Origin: CAZCPB01 sp044223975
Lineage (GTDB): Bacteria; Planctomycetota; Phycisphaerae; Phycisphaerales; UBA1924
Direction: 5' to 3'
DNA: 64,000 bases
Assembly: GCA_044223975.1 (NCBI GenBank)
Contig: JBGALI010000008.1
Location: 124,001 to 188,000, forward strand
In this document: piece by piece, positions 55,251 through 63,234 of the stretch
Layout of the letters: each line of letters opens with the position of its first letter
Position numbering within the stretch: the first letter of the stretch is position 1
Position numbers and translations under genes: made by a program
Notes under the pieces: generated by a model
The model's input: the letters and a program-made list of their open reading frames with translations, nothing else
Database searches by the model: none
What the model was told of the DNA's origin: nothing

Positions 55251-55561
55251 CTCGAACTGCGGTCTGTCCCGCTTCTCGCGCGATCACGTAGACGACGGGT
55301 CCATTCATTTGGAACATCAACCAGGCAGTCGTCGAGCGGCCAATGAGGTGCAGATTCAACTAAGTGCAAGAGTGTCCACGCCAGTCCAAAGTAGTCATCG
55401 GGCCCAAAGAGTTTGACGAGTTGTCTGGCCTCTTCGTCGGACACTGGAGCCGCGATACTGGCCACTAACTCGTGCTGTTTCTTGATTTGATCGGCGCGAA
55501 CATCTTGCGATGACGGAAACACGCCGAACGAGGCAAGCTCCCGAATGGCTGGGCGGATCAT
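55247..55561 (-). CDS. putative immunity protein, cassette 4
   Basis: 104 residues, ATG 55561, 14 bp after the toxin stop. The conserved-looking core is LVKLFGPDDYFGLAWTLLHL followed by VESAPHWP, a pattern of small soluble immunity proteins found beside RHS toxins. The last residues (RARSGTDRSSS) run into the junction with cassette 5, so the natural C-terminus may be slightly altered. Confidence 0.72.
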   Translation of the reverse strand: MIRPAIRELASFGVFPSSQDVRADQIKKQHELVASIAAPVSDEEARQLVKLFGPDDYFGLAWTLLHLVESAPHWPLDDCLVDVPNEWTRRLRDRARSGTDRSSS

Positions 55562-55575
55562 GGTGGCTTACTCTC

Positions 55576-57339
55576 CTACGGCCTCGACAATAGGTCCGGG
55601 TATCGTGTTCGGTAGTAGCCAAGAAGCTCGATTATACCTTGATCGTACTTGTTCCCAACGATGCTTCTCAAGTCCCTGATGTCCCTCCCTAGAACTGTCC
55701 TGAATGGTGTGCCCGACTCTTGAGAGAGCAATTGGGCGCCGCGGAATCCAAAAGTTCGGGTCAGTACGTGCTCGGCGTGCGGAATCATTATTGCTCCGCC
55801 TTCGGCTCGACTCGTGAAGCCGAGAGCAGCTTGAGGCATGTGGTGCGGTGTGAGCATATCTCCAACCACCGCCATGCGGTCCAACTCTACAAAACTACCA
55901 GCCTTTCCTGCACGGAGACCGGCGTCCACACCTGTTGTCGTTCCCGCCCGTGCTACAAGCTTTGCCACGGCGGTCTCGGACGACAGGAACGCCGGGACCT
56001 CCCGTACCGCCCCGCCGGCGGCCCGCAGTTCCGAGGCCATCACCGCAAACGGCACCACCGCCGCCTTGGCCGCGCCGGCCATCGCGCCCGGACCGCCGAT
56101 CGAGATCAGGGCATCGGCCTGGCCCCCAAGCAGGGTCGCGTACCGGTCCGGCACCCCCGAGAACCGCAGGCCCCCCGCCAGGGCCAGCGCCGTGTACGTG
56201 GGCACAAACTCTCCGGAGGATGCCGTCCTGCTCCCCGCCTGTATCACGTCCAGGCCGTGCGCCACGACCGGCACGCCCAGGCCGTACACGGGCACCAGCA
56301 AGACCCCACCCACCAGTTCCATCCCGCCGCCGACCACCTGCACACCGCCCATCATGCTCGTGCCCGTGCGCTCGGCCTGCGCGGCGACCCCGCCAGCGAT
56401 CGTCAGCCCGCCGCGGATTTGCTCCATCCTCTGGGCGATCGCGGGTGTCGCCGCCTCTGCCCGCACCCCGCTCACGGCGCGGCGCTGCTCCTGGGGCTGG
56501 AACAGGCTGAACATGCGCAGCCAACCCCAGATCCCGTCGTCCTCATCCCCCGTCATCAGCCCGTACGGATCGAGGTTGACCAGCGGGTTGCCGCCGAACC
56601 CCTCGTACAGGCTGGTCCCGTCCACGAACCCCGCGGGGTCGCGCTGCAGGAAGCGGCCGCGGCGTGGGTCGTAGGTCCGCGCGCGGTAGTCCATCAGCAC
56701 GTGCCCATCGGGCAGCACGTCGATCCAGCGGCCGTGGAGACCAAAGTCCCCCGTCACCGGGCTGGGGCCGCCCGGGCCAAGGTCGACCGTGCCGCAACCG
56801 GATGGGGGCGCCACGTTCGGTCCCGCCAGGCACGGCTCCAGGTCCGCCAGGGTGACCACCCCGTCCTGGTCGGCGTCGAAGATCTGGTCCTGCGGTTCGG
56901 TCGAGCCGAACGCGTTCTGAAGCGCCAGGGCGTCGATCAGGTCGACGTCCCCGTCCCCGTCGGCGTCCAGCTTCCGCTGCCCCGTAAAATCCCCGCCCCC
57001 CGAGTAGCTCAGGCGCCGCTGCAGGGTGCCCTGGGCGTCCATCACCCCGATCACCGAGTGGTTCGGGCCCTCGATGAAGTAGGTGCCGTTCCCCGACGCG
57101 TCGAAGCTCGCGGCCCGCTCGTCCAGGAACCGGCCCCCGGGCGCGAAGGACCGCACCACGCTCTCGTCGCTGTTCCCGTTCTCGTCGGGCGGAGAAGCGC
57201 GGCGTTCCTCCAGGAGTTCGTCCCCGGTGGGGCCGCCGTAGATGAACCGCCGCGTCGTTCCCCCCACCACGCTCCGCACCCGGCGGCCCAAAGCGTCGTA
57301 GCTGAACGTCGCCAGGGTCAGGCCTCCGGAGGCCGACAC
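55576..57339 (-). CDS. RHS C-terminal fragment with HNH/endonuclease VII-type toxin tip, cassette 4
   Basis: 587 residues from a GTG; RHS homology extends in frame to 57408, where it meets the preceding immunity gene, so the start is artificial. Order: YD repeats (TFSYDALGRRVRSV), an inserted pair of dockerin/EF-hand loops (KLDADGDGDVDLIDALALQ; IFDADQDGVVTLADLEPC), the RHS core end (MDYRARTYDPRRGRFLQRDP...GNPLVNLDPYG), a hydrophobic pre-toxin region, then a toxin with DMLTPHHMPQAALGF and IMIPHAEHVLTRTFG, resembling the His-rich HNH/Endo VII (SHH/AHH/LHH-like) nucleases. The immunity gene follows. Confidence 0.82.
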   Translation of the reverse strand: MSASGGLTLATFSYDALGRRVRSVVGGTTRRFIYGGPTGDELLEERRASPPDENGNSDESVVRSFAPGGRFLDERAASFDASGNGTYFIEGPNHSVIGVMDAQGTLQRRLSYSGGGDFTGQRKLDADGDGDVDLIDALALQNAFGSTEPQDQIFDADQDGVVTLADLEPCLAGPNVAPPSGCGTVDLGPGGPSPVTGDFGLHGRWIDVLPDGHVLMDYRARTYDPRRGRFLQRDPAGFVDGTSLYEGFGGNPLVNLDPYGLMTGDEDDGIWGWLRMFSLFQPQEQRRAVSGVRAEAATPAIAQRMEQIRGGLTIAGGVAAQAERTGTSMMGGVQVVGGGMELVGGVLLVPVYGLGVPVVAHGLDVIQAGSRTASSGEFVPTYTALALAGGLRFSGVPDRYATLLGGQADALISIGGPGAMAGAAKAAVVPFAVMASELRAAGGAVREVPAFLSSETAVAKLVARAGTTTGVDAGLRAGKAGSFVELDRMAVVGDMLTPHHMPQAALGFTSRAEGGAIMIPHAEHVLTRTFGFRGAQLLSQESGTPFRTVLGRDIRDLRSIVGNKYDQGIIELLGYYRTRYPDLLSRP

Positions 57340-57415
57340 CCCCGTCAGGCGGTTCTCTTCGTCGTAGGTGTAGGTCCGCCCGTCCTCGTCGGTGGTCAGG
57401 TTCCCGGCCCTCAGT

Positions 57416-58258
57416 TTACGCCGAGACTGCCGCGATCACCGCCGTCGGATCGAGTGGGCCGTCAGGGCTCTTGTTGACCAAGTACATCTGGCGGATCATG
57501 CCGACCTCCAGACGGGCGAGGTCGATGTCGTCCGCCACCTGAAGGAGCGGGCGGGAGCCGTCGTCCTTCACGTCGGTGGTGTGGATGCCAAGATCGGGGT
57601 GGCGGATCATGTCGAAGAACCGCTCAAATTCCAGGCGCAGCTCGCCGCTGATCGCGGGGTGCTGGTCAAGAAGCCTCAGGTATAGGTCCTGCTGGGTCTT
57701 GAAGTGCCATTTGAGCGCATGCTTCTCGAGAAGTCGACGCGCCTGATCGAGGTCGCCGCCGATCAGGGCGGCGCGGACCGCCTTCAGGTACTCGGCCGTG
57801 GCGACATCGTCGGAGCGGATGACCTTGATGTGTCCGCGGTTGTGAAGCCAATCGATAATTTGCGGCACGGTGCCCGTTAGAGCCCGTCGGTCCAGCAGGC
57901 CGCCGAGCAGCCACCGCGCATAGAGCCCTGACCGTGCAGCGATAGCGACGTTGCGAGGGTGCCAGTTTTTGGCGAGCCCGGTGTCGAGTACGCCAAGTCG
58001 CAGCGCCCAGTCGGCAGCGACGATACTGCGCTCACAGAAGAATTTGCCATGCTGCGGATCACCTCCAAGCTCCGATTTTATTGCAAGAGATAACTCGGCA
58101 GAACTTCTCCAATCTGGTTGCTCGACTTTTCCAGTATTAAGATCTCGTGCAAGATCCTGAATAACATTCTTCGCCATGAACCGCGACAATTCCGACAGCG
58201 CGCTGCGCCACTGTTCAATGTACCTGTGCCTGTAACATTTGATGATGCCGGCACTCAT
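57416..58258 (-). CDS. putative immunity protein, cassette 3
   Basis: 280 residues, ATG 58258 overlapping the toxin stop (ATGA). A soluble, mostly helical protein with no recognised family (ADWALRLGVLDTGLAKNWHP; LLEKHALKWHFKTQQDLYL). Its stop is only 8 bp from the RHS block of cassette 4, with abrupt loss of homology there: a clean recombination junction. Its function as immunity protein is inferred from context. Confidence 0.68.
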   Translation of the reverse strand: MSAGIIKCYRHRYIEQWRSALSELSRFMAKNVIQDLARDLNTGKVEQPDWRSSAELSLAIKSELGGDPQHGKFFCERSIVAADWALRLGVLDTGLAKNWHPRNVAIAARSGLYARWLLGGLLDRRALTGTVPQIIDWLHNRGHIKVIRSDDVATAEYLKAVRAALIGGDLDQARRLLEKHALKWHFKTQQDLYLRLLDQHPAISGELRLEFERFFDMIRHPDLGIHTTDVKDDGSRPLLQVADDIDLARLEVGMIRQMYLVNKSPDGPLDPTAVIAAVSA

Positions 58259-58623
58259 GGATTGAGGGTTGGATCAATGATGACGTCGACAGAACGTCTA
58301 GTAAGGTTGCGCAGGGATTGCAGCGTGTCTTCCGTCACGCGCAGTCCCTGAGGACCAAAAATAACTACACGACCACCCCCGCGTGCGAGAATTTCTTGAA
58401 GCTCTAACGCAACGCCCGTGTTTCCAATTCTCTTAGTAATAAGGTCTTGAGCCCTTAACAGGTTCCGCTCGAACTGCTCTCCCGCGCTGTTGCCGCCCAG
58501 CGCCGTGAACATCTTCATGCTCTGCGGTCTGCTGATCGCGTTCTTGGCTTCGATGAGCACCACGTCCTCCACCGCGCCGGAAGCTCCGACCTTATACGCC
58601 AGCCGGTCGGCCGCGTCAAGCAC
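58255..58623 (-). CDS. orphan toxin tip, cassette 3 (nuclease-like)
   Basis: 122 residues read from GTG 58623; the frame begins within 20 bp of the preceding immunity gene and no RHS or pre-toxin part remains. DRLAYKVGASGAVEDVVLIE then AKNAISRPQ has the E-x-K of restriction-endonuclease-like toxin domains (the metal-site Asp would be in VEDVV). The C-terminal IILDPTLNP-like end overlaps the immunity start. The smallest cassette; unlikely to be expressed on its own. Confidence 0.68.
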   Translation of the reverse strand: MLDAADRLAYKVGASGAVEDVVLIEAKNAISRPQSMKMFTALGGNSAGEQFERNLLRAQDLITKRIGNTGVALELQEILARGGGRVVIFGPQGLRVTEDTLQSLRNLTRRSVDVIIDPTLNP

Positions 58624-58640
58624 GAAGGGGCAGCATGCAC

Positions 58641-59333
58641 CTAATCCGGTTCTGCCAGACCGGCGTCTCGGAGGGCCTTATAAGCGTCGAGTTCCCGCTG
58701 CCTCTTGGCGCGCGTGAGGCCGCAGGCGATCATGACCAAATCCTCAAGTCCGAAGTATGCCATCTGCTTGATCCCTACTTCGCACGCCGAGCCAACCACG
58801 CCCGGGATCTTCCAGTCGCGACCACGCAGGCGTGCGGCGCTGACAAGCACGCTGTTGGCCGGGTCGCGGCGGATGAGCCGGCCGGGGACACCCCGGAGCG
58901 TCAGGTCCACAAAGTCGGCCTCTCGGATGTCCAGGGCCCAATCGACGTTCCGGTAGTAAGCGGCGTTCGCCTCGTGAAGCGCGCGGTGCGCGTCCGGCTC
59001 GTCATACGCTGACATCGGATTGACTATGAATCGGCCGATCTTCCCACGCAAGGTTACGTGCTTGAAGACCGGGCCCCAGCAGATCGTCACGTCGCGCGTG
59101 TATAGCCCATCGACGAGTACATTTTCGAATATGGCGCACCCGACAGCGCCAGGACTCAGGATCTGGCAATGAAGAATTTCTACGTTTCGCACCATGGAGC
59201 GCAGTCGCGGATCGCGTGTGGCTGACAGCACTATCCCGTCAAACGAGCATCTTTCAAAGACCATACCTTCAAAGATATGCCCTGAATCGTGGTCTCGAAG
59301 GCGCTCGCATTTCTTCCCAATGTGACGCGTCAT
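58641..59333 (-). CDS. putative immunity protein with pentapeptide-like beta-helix, cassette 2
   Basis: 230 residues, ATG 59333 overlapping the toxin stop (ATGA). The sequence has pentapeptide-repeat-like rungs (GMVFERCSFDGIVLS; CAIFENVLVDGL; PVFKHVTLRGK; ADFVDLTLRGV), predicting a right-handed beta-helix. Pentapeptide proteins such as Qnr and MfpA mimic DNA, so this may inhibit its nuclease toxin by DNA mimicry (inference). Confidence 0.72.
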   Translation of the reverse strand: MTRHIGKKCERLRDHDSGHIFEGMVFERCSFDGIVLSATRDPRLRSMVRNVEILHCQILSPGAVGCAIFENVLVDGLYTRDVTICWGPVFKHVTLRGKIGRFIVNPMSAYDEPDAHRALHEANAAYYRNVDWALDIREADFVDLTLRGVPGRLIRRDPANSVLVSAARLRGRDWKIPGVVGSACEVGIKQMAYFGLEDLVMIACGLTRAKRQRELDAYKALRDAGLAEPD

Positions 59334-60634
59334 GGGATTCTGGTCAGACCTATCCGTTCGTAAAGAACCGCGTTGAAGTTCCCCAAGCGATAGTACGGTC
59401 TGGAGAGCTTGGTGCCAAGTTGCTTGAAGGTCGTCACCTCGAAGATCGAGCCGCGGGCGCCGCCGACGCCGACTAAGTCCGCGCCGGGGCCACGACCGGT
59501 GTAGAGGAGCATCTGGTTAGCGATAGGATCGAATTCAATAGTTTGTGCGGTCATGCGTTCGACCGCTCGCCCTTCCATCATCCGCATGACTCGCGGATCG
59601 GCATTGGCGGCCTGAATCTCGTCCCGACTGAGCACTCGCCACGCCGCACCCGGCTTCTGTTTCAGCGTCATGGCCGCCTCATCCACCGCGGCTTCCAGCA
59701 CGATCTGCGCCGCCCGCGCGTTGGGACGCGCGAACGGGTTGAGAATTTCCAGCGAGATGTCCCCGATCGGAGCCGTTTGCGCCGCTGCCACGCGCGACGG
59801 AGGTGGGGTAGTTGATTGAGCTCCTCGTCCGAACGCGAAGGGTCCCGCCGCCAGCACGGACGCCGTGCCCGTCAGCCCGCTGCCGAACCGGAACCCCCGG
59901 TCGAATTTTTTCAGCGGGTCGCCGGTGAAGGCTTCTTCCCCGGTCGCCCCTTCGAACAAGGCCTGCCCGCTCTTGTACGCGCCGTAGATTCCAGCACCGC
60001 CCCACAGGGCCGTCATCACGGCGCCGGCCTTGGCTCCGCCGTAGGCGGTCGCCAGCGCGATCGACCCGTCGGCCGCGACGAAGAACACGGCCCCCGTGCC
60101 GACGGTCACACCCACTCCCGCGTAGAGGCCCGCCATTTCCGGTCCGCCCAGCGCGTTCACGACCGCCTGGCCGCGGTCCACGGCAGGCGCCAGCGGTTTG
60201 GTCCGCTCGATCATGGGCTGCAAGGACCGGAGTGTCTGGACCGCTCTGGTCGGCGCCGCTCCCGATCCTGCGAGTCGTTCTTGAGAGGGCGTCGGGCCTC
60301 CGAAGAGGGATCGCAGGAAGCGCACGATCCAGTCCTCGTCCTCATCCCCCGTCATCAGCCCGTACGGATCAAGATTGACCAGCGGGTTGCCGCCGAACCC
60401 CTCGTACAGGTTCGTCCCGTCCACGAACCCCGCGGGGTCTCGCTGCAGGAACCGGCCTCTCTTGGGGTCGTAGGTCCGGGCGCGGTAGTCCATCAGCACG
60501 TGGCCGTCGGGGAGCACGTCGATCCAGCGGCCGTGGAGCCCGAAGTCGCCGGTGACCGGGCTGGGGCCGCCGGGGCCAAGGTCCACCGTGCCGCAGCCCG
60601 ATGGCGGCGACACGTTGAGGCCCCCCAGGCACGG
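59330..60634 (-). CDS. RHS C-terminal fragment with restriction-endonuclease-like toxin tip, cassette 2
   Basis: About 430 residues with no proper start: RHS homology begins abruptly at ~60634, just after the previous immunity gene (GTG at 60613 is the first start-like codon). The N-terminal ~85 residues are the RHS core end (MDYRARTYDPKRGRFLQRDP, NPLVNLDPYGLMTGDEDE). A hydrophobic pre-toxin region follows. The toxin part has GPGADLVGVGGARGSIFEVTTF, a G-x-D...EVTT pattern of PD-(D/E)xK-type RHS toxins, and ends YERIGLTRIP. The stop overlaps the beta-helix immunity gene. Confidence 0.8.
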   Translation of the reverse strand, partial: PCLGGLNVSPPSGCGTVDLGPGGPSPVTGDFGLHGRWIDVLPDGHVLMDYRARTYDPKRGRFLQRDPAGFVDGTNLYEGFGGNPLVNLDPYGLMTGDEDEDWIVRFLRSLFGGPTPSQERLAGSGAAPTRAVQTLRSLQPMIERTKPLAPAVDRGQAVVNALGGPEMAGLYAGVGVTVGTGAVFFVAADGSIALATAYGGAKAGAVMTALWGGAGIYGAYKSGQALFEGATGEEAFTGDPLKKFDRGFRFGSGLTGTASVLAAGPFAFGRGAQSTTPPPSRVAAAQTAPIGDISLEILNPFARPNARAAQIVLEAAVDEAAMTLKQKPGAAWRVLSRDEIQAANADPRVMRMMEGRAVERMTAQTIEFDPIANQMLLYTGRGPGADLVGVGGARGSIFEVTTFKQLGTKLSRPYYRLGNFNAVLYERIGLTRIP

Positions 60635-60636
60635 TG
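60333..60636 (-). repeat. RHS homology block B, copy 2 (copy 1 at 56536-56829)
   Basis: About 300 bp of strongly conserved sequence encoding the RHS core end and the switch point ...LDPYGLMTGDED in front of two different toxins. Conservation on the core side and divergence right after it marks the tip-exchange point. Confidence 0.85.
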
Positions 60637-60649
60637 CTGATCCTCGACG

Positions 60650-61420
60650 CTACTCCGCCGGGTTCACGGCGAGCGGCACGAACTTGGGCGCCCTGTACTT
60701 CTCCAGCGGGAAGCCCGGGATGAAAAAGAACTCGCGGCCCAGGTGCTCCTTGATCACCGCACGCCGTCGATCGAACTCCTCGAAGTCGTCGTGCAAATCC
60801 TTGAGGTGCTCGGTGACCTGGACGTAGTACCCGTCGAGCCAAGGCTCGACGCGGAAGGCCGGGGCGCTGGCGAAGCGCTCCCGCCCGATCATGTCCACAT
60901 AGGGCTTGCCGAAGAACATCCCCCAGGCGAGGTTGGGGAGGCGTTCTTGCAAAAGCCCGGTGTTAAACGGGCCACTAGCACGGTAGTGGTAGTTCTCCGA
61001 CAGGTGCGGCCTAGCCGCATCCATCTCGGCCTGCGTCCCAGTGTGGGCCGCGCCGATGTGCACCGGCCAGGTCTGGCAAAGACACTCAAAGAGGCTGAGC
61101 ATCGAGGAAAGCGGAACCTTTCGGGTGTAGTGGGACATACTAAAATCGGAGATTTGGAGCTTTTTCTGATACCACTGTGATTTATACCAGTGCGCTTCCA
61201 TGCGCCCGCCGCGCGGCCTCCACATCACATCATGGTCAAGGTCGATGAACTTCTCTAGCCCGTCCACCTCGCCCTTGTACTTCAATGGCTCGCACTGCGC
61301 GTACCGACCCGGCAGCAGAGCCGGATCGATCTCTCTCATGGTTTGCACGAACCATCGCTGGAATCGTGTCGTCTCGGTGACAAACGGGAAGAGCGTGTAG
61401 ATCGTCGATTCCAAGTCCAT
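60650..61420 (-). CDS. putative immunity protein, cassette 1
   Basis: 256 residues. ATG 61420 (GAGGTCA upstream) is preferred over TTG 61429, leaving a 5-bp gap after the toxin stop. It resembles the Imm52-like group of soluble immunity proteins in layout (FPFVTETTRFQRWFVQTM; AGPFNT-like ASGPFNTGLLQERLPNLAWG; LDGYYVQVTEHLKDLHDD), but I am not certain of the family. It is followed 16 bp later by the RHS block of cassette 2. Confidence 0.7.
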   Translation of the reverse strand: MDLESTIYTLFPFVTETTRFQRWFVQTMREIDPALLPGRYAQCEPLKYKGEVDGLEKFIDLDHDVMWRPRGGRMEAHWYKSQWYQKKLQISDFSMSHYTRKVPLSSMLSLFECLCQTWPVHIGAAHTGTQAEMDAARPHLSENYHYRASGPFNTGLLQERLPNLAWGMFFGKPYVDMIGRERFASAPAFRVEPWLDGYYVQVTEHLKDLHDDFEEFDRRRAVIKEHLGREFFFIPGFPLEKYRAPKFVPLAVNPAE

Positions 61421-61425
61421 TGACC

Positions 61426-62031
61426 TCAAGGCACGATGCGCGTTCCGGTCACAGGAATCGGAATCTCGCTAAACGCACTTGTCGCAGGGTCGAAGCGAAA
61501 AATCTTCCCACGGCTGAACTGGATCTGCCGCAGGATGCTGCTGGCCACCGTCTCCGTCTTCGGGCTCACGATTAGGCCTAATGGCAAGTTCTCTCTGACG
61601 CTTGCCCCTACAAAGTCCCTCATCTGGCTCCTGAACTGGATGTCCCGGACATCCTTGATGTCGGCGATCCCGAACCGCGTCCCCACCGGCAGGTCGGGGA
61701 ACCGCGTCCGGCCCGATGGCCCGACCAGTGTACCGCGCTCGAACGTTCCGAGCGCCGTCCGCACCTGATCCTCGAACGCCAGGCCGGTCTCGCGCGCGAC
61801 CGTCACCGCGGCACGCCCTTCCAGCAGGCGCGACGTGTCCGTGATGGCGGCGCGTTCCACCGCACCGACCTCTCGCGTCACCGCCGCGGCGGTCTCGCGT
61901 TCCAGGATACCGAACACCGGGAGGACGCCCGCGAGCACGCCGACCCCGCCCACCACCGACGGGCTCTCCCGGAAGTCGCTGGCCGCGAGCGCCATGCCTG
62001 GCACGAACGCCGCCGACGCCGCCACCCGCAC
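61426..62031 (-). CDS. toxin tip with Tox-REase-7-like nuclease domain, cassette 1
   Basis: 201 residues from GTG 62031; the frame is open to 62136 without RHS homology, so this is the 5'-most and most truncated upstream boundary of the array. A pre-toxin region precedes a C-terminal nuclease domain with PD...D-x-K: GRTRFPDLPVGTRFGIADIK, then DVRDIQFRSQMRDF and LGLIVSPKTETVASSILRQI, as in restriction-endonuclease-fold toxin 7. The immunity gene follows within 5 bp. Confidence 0.75.
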   Translation of the reverse strand: MRVAASAAFVPGMALAASDFRESPSVVGGVGVLAGVLPVFGILERETAAAVTREVGAVERAAITDTSRLLEGRAAVTVARETGLAFEDQVRTALGTFERGTLVGPSGRTRFPDLPVGTRFGIADIKDVRDIQFRSQMRDFVGASVRENLPLGLIVSPKTETVASSILRQIQFSRGKIFRFDPATSAFSEIPIPVTGTRIVP

Positions 62032-62199
62032 GGTGGTCTCCAGCCCCTGTGGTTGTGATGGCCCAAGATGGCGCCGCCTCCCACAGATCTGTGCGAAACC
62101 CCGTGAGTAGGCGGCATGTGGGAGTGCGGTGTTAGGTTACCAAGAAAAGCAGTGGAGATGCGGATTCGGTTGAGGGTATCGAAAACCGGTGCAAACGAC

Positions 62200-62227
62200 T
62201 TGTGCGCTAGGACCAAAGCTGTATGAT
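62200..62227 (+). promoter_or_regulatory. promoter of the 62300-63130 gene
   Basis: TTGTGC and TATGAT are 16 bp apart, ending 72 bp upstream of the start. The interval 62032-62299 has no other feature. Confidence 0.6.
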
Positions 62228-62299
62228 CCCCGGAAGATGTGGTGATGGCAGTCGCATGTTGATCTAGAGCGAGTCCGACGAGTACGAAAGGACATGTCG

Positions 62300-63130
62300 A
62301 TGAAGAGGTGGCAATCGTCCCTTGCGGCCGTGGTGTGTGCACCAACGCTGGTCGTGTGCGCCCAGCCGTCAGCGGAGTTTGCGGTATCGGCATCTTCGCC
62401 CGATCCTGTCATATTGCCAGGCTCGATCATCAACTGGGCCGTTGAGGCTACCGTGAGTGCAAGCGACAACGTCGGGCTTGCCGGCTTTAGCTTTGACCTA
62501 GTCCAGGATCCGATGAACCCGGTGCTCTTCGATTTGCCTTTGGCTGCAGGTTGCGATTGCATTCCCAGCGGGATGGCAACGCTCTTGACCAACTTCCATC
62601 GCCCGCACGGGATCGATAATCCACCACTGCCGGGCTCGGTGTGCGGGTTCTGTGGAACTCTCGTAGGAGAACCCGGCGCAAAGAATCTACGTCAGATCGG
62701 CGGGATGCAGAATACGTCCGGTCTGGTCGGATCGAACATTGGGCATGCGGTGACTGTTACCGGCGGTGTGGGACAGCAAGCCAACGGCCAGATACTGGTT
62801 GCGTCGTCATTTGCTGCGCCTTGCAAAGCCGGGGTTTACACGTTCTCGATAGCCTCGGTCCGTGCGAACGTCCTGCAGAGCATCGCCGTTCCTCCGTCAA
62901 ACTCGCCAACCATTCCGGCCCTTACGCCGATTACCGGGCAGAGCTTCAGCATCACGGTGCAGTGCATCGCCGACTTCGACCACAACGGGTTCGTCAATGG
63001 AGACGATTTTGATGCCTTTGTTGTGGTTTTTGAAGCAGGGGAGCCGTCCGCGGACATTGACGGGAGCACGTTTGTGAACGGCGACGACTTTGATTTGTTT
63101 GTTAGATCCTACGATTTAGGGTGTTGCTGA
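62300..63130 (+). CDS. secreted cohesin-like/hypothetical protein with GC-type tail
   Basis: 276 residues from ATG 62300 (AAAGGA 7 bp upstream; ATG 62294 overlaps the ribosome-binding site). Signal peptide (SLAAVVCAPTLVVCAQ). The ~200-residue body (WAVEATVSASDNVGLAGFSF; DLVQDP) has the feel of a cohesin/beta-sandwich domain that begins with a bioavailability-type strand pattern, but I cannot assign it. Double EF-hand tail NGFVNGDDFDAF and STFVNGDDFDLF ends GCC rather than GC. Lower-GC wobble use than its neighbours. Confidence 0.82.
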   Translation: MKRWQSSLAAVVCAPTLVVCAQPSAEFAVSASSPDPVILPGSIINWAVEATVSASDNVGLAGFSFDLVQDPMNPVLFDLPLAAGCDCIPSGMATLLTNFHRPHGIDNPPLPGSVCGFCGTLVGEPGAKNLRQIGGMQNTSGLVGSNIGHAVTVTGGVGQQANGQILVASSFAAPCKAGVYTFSIASVRANVLQSIAVPPSNSPTIPALTPITGQSFSITVQCIADFDHNGFVNGDDFDAFVVVFEAGEPSADIDGSTFVNGDDFDLFVRSYDLGCC

Positions 63131-63234
63131 ACTAGAATATGAAGGGTTGGATAAGTAGACCCAGCCGACAGTCGGTTACCACAATCCTGCGCTTGTACCC
63201 ATTCCTGTGCCAATCGCAGGGTGAGCTTGTCATG

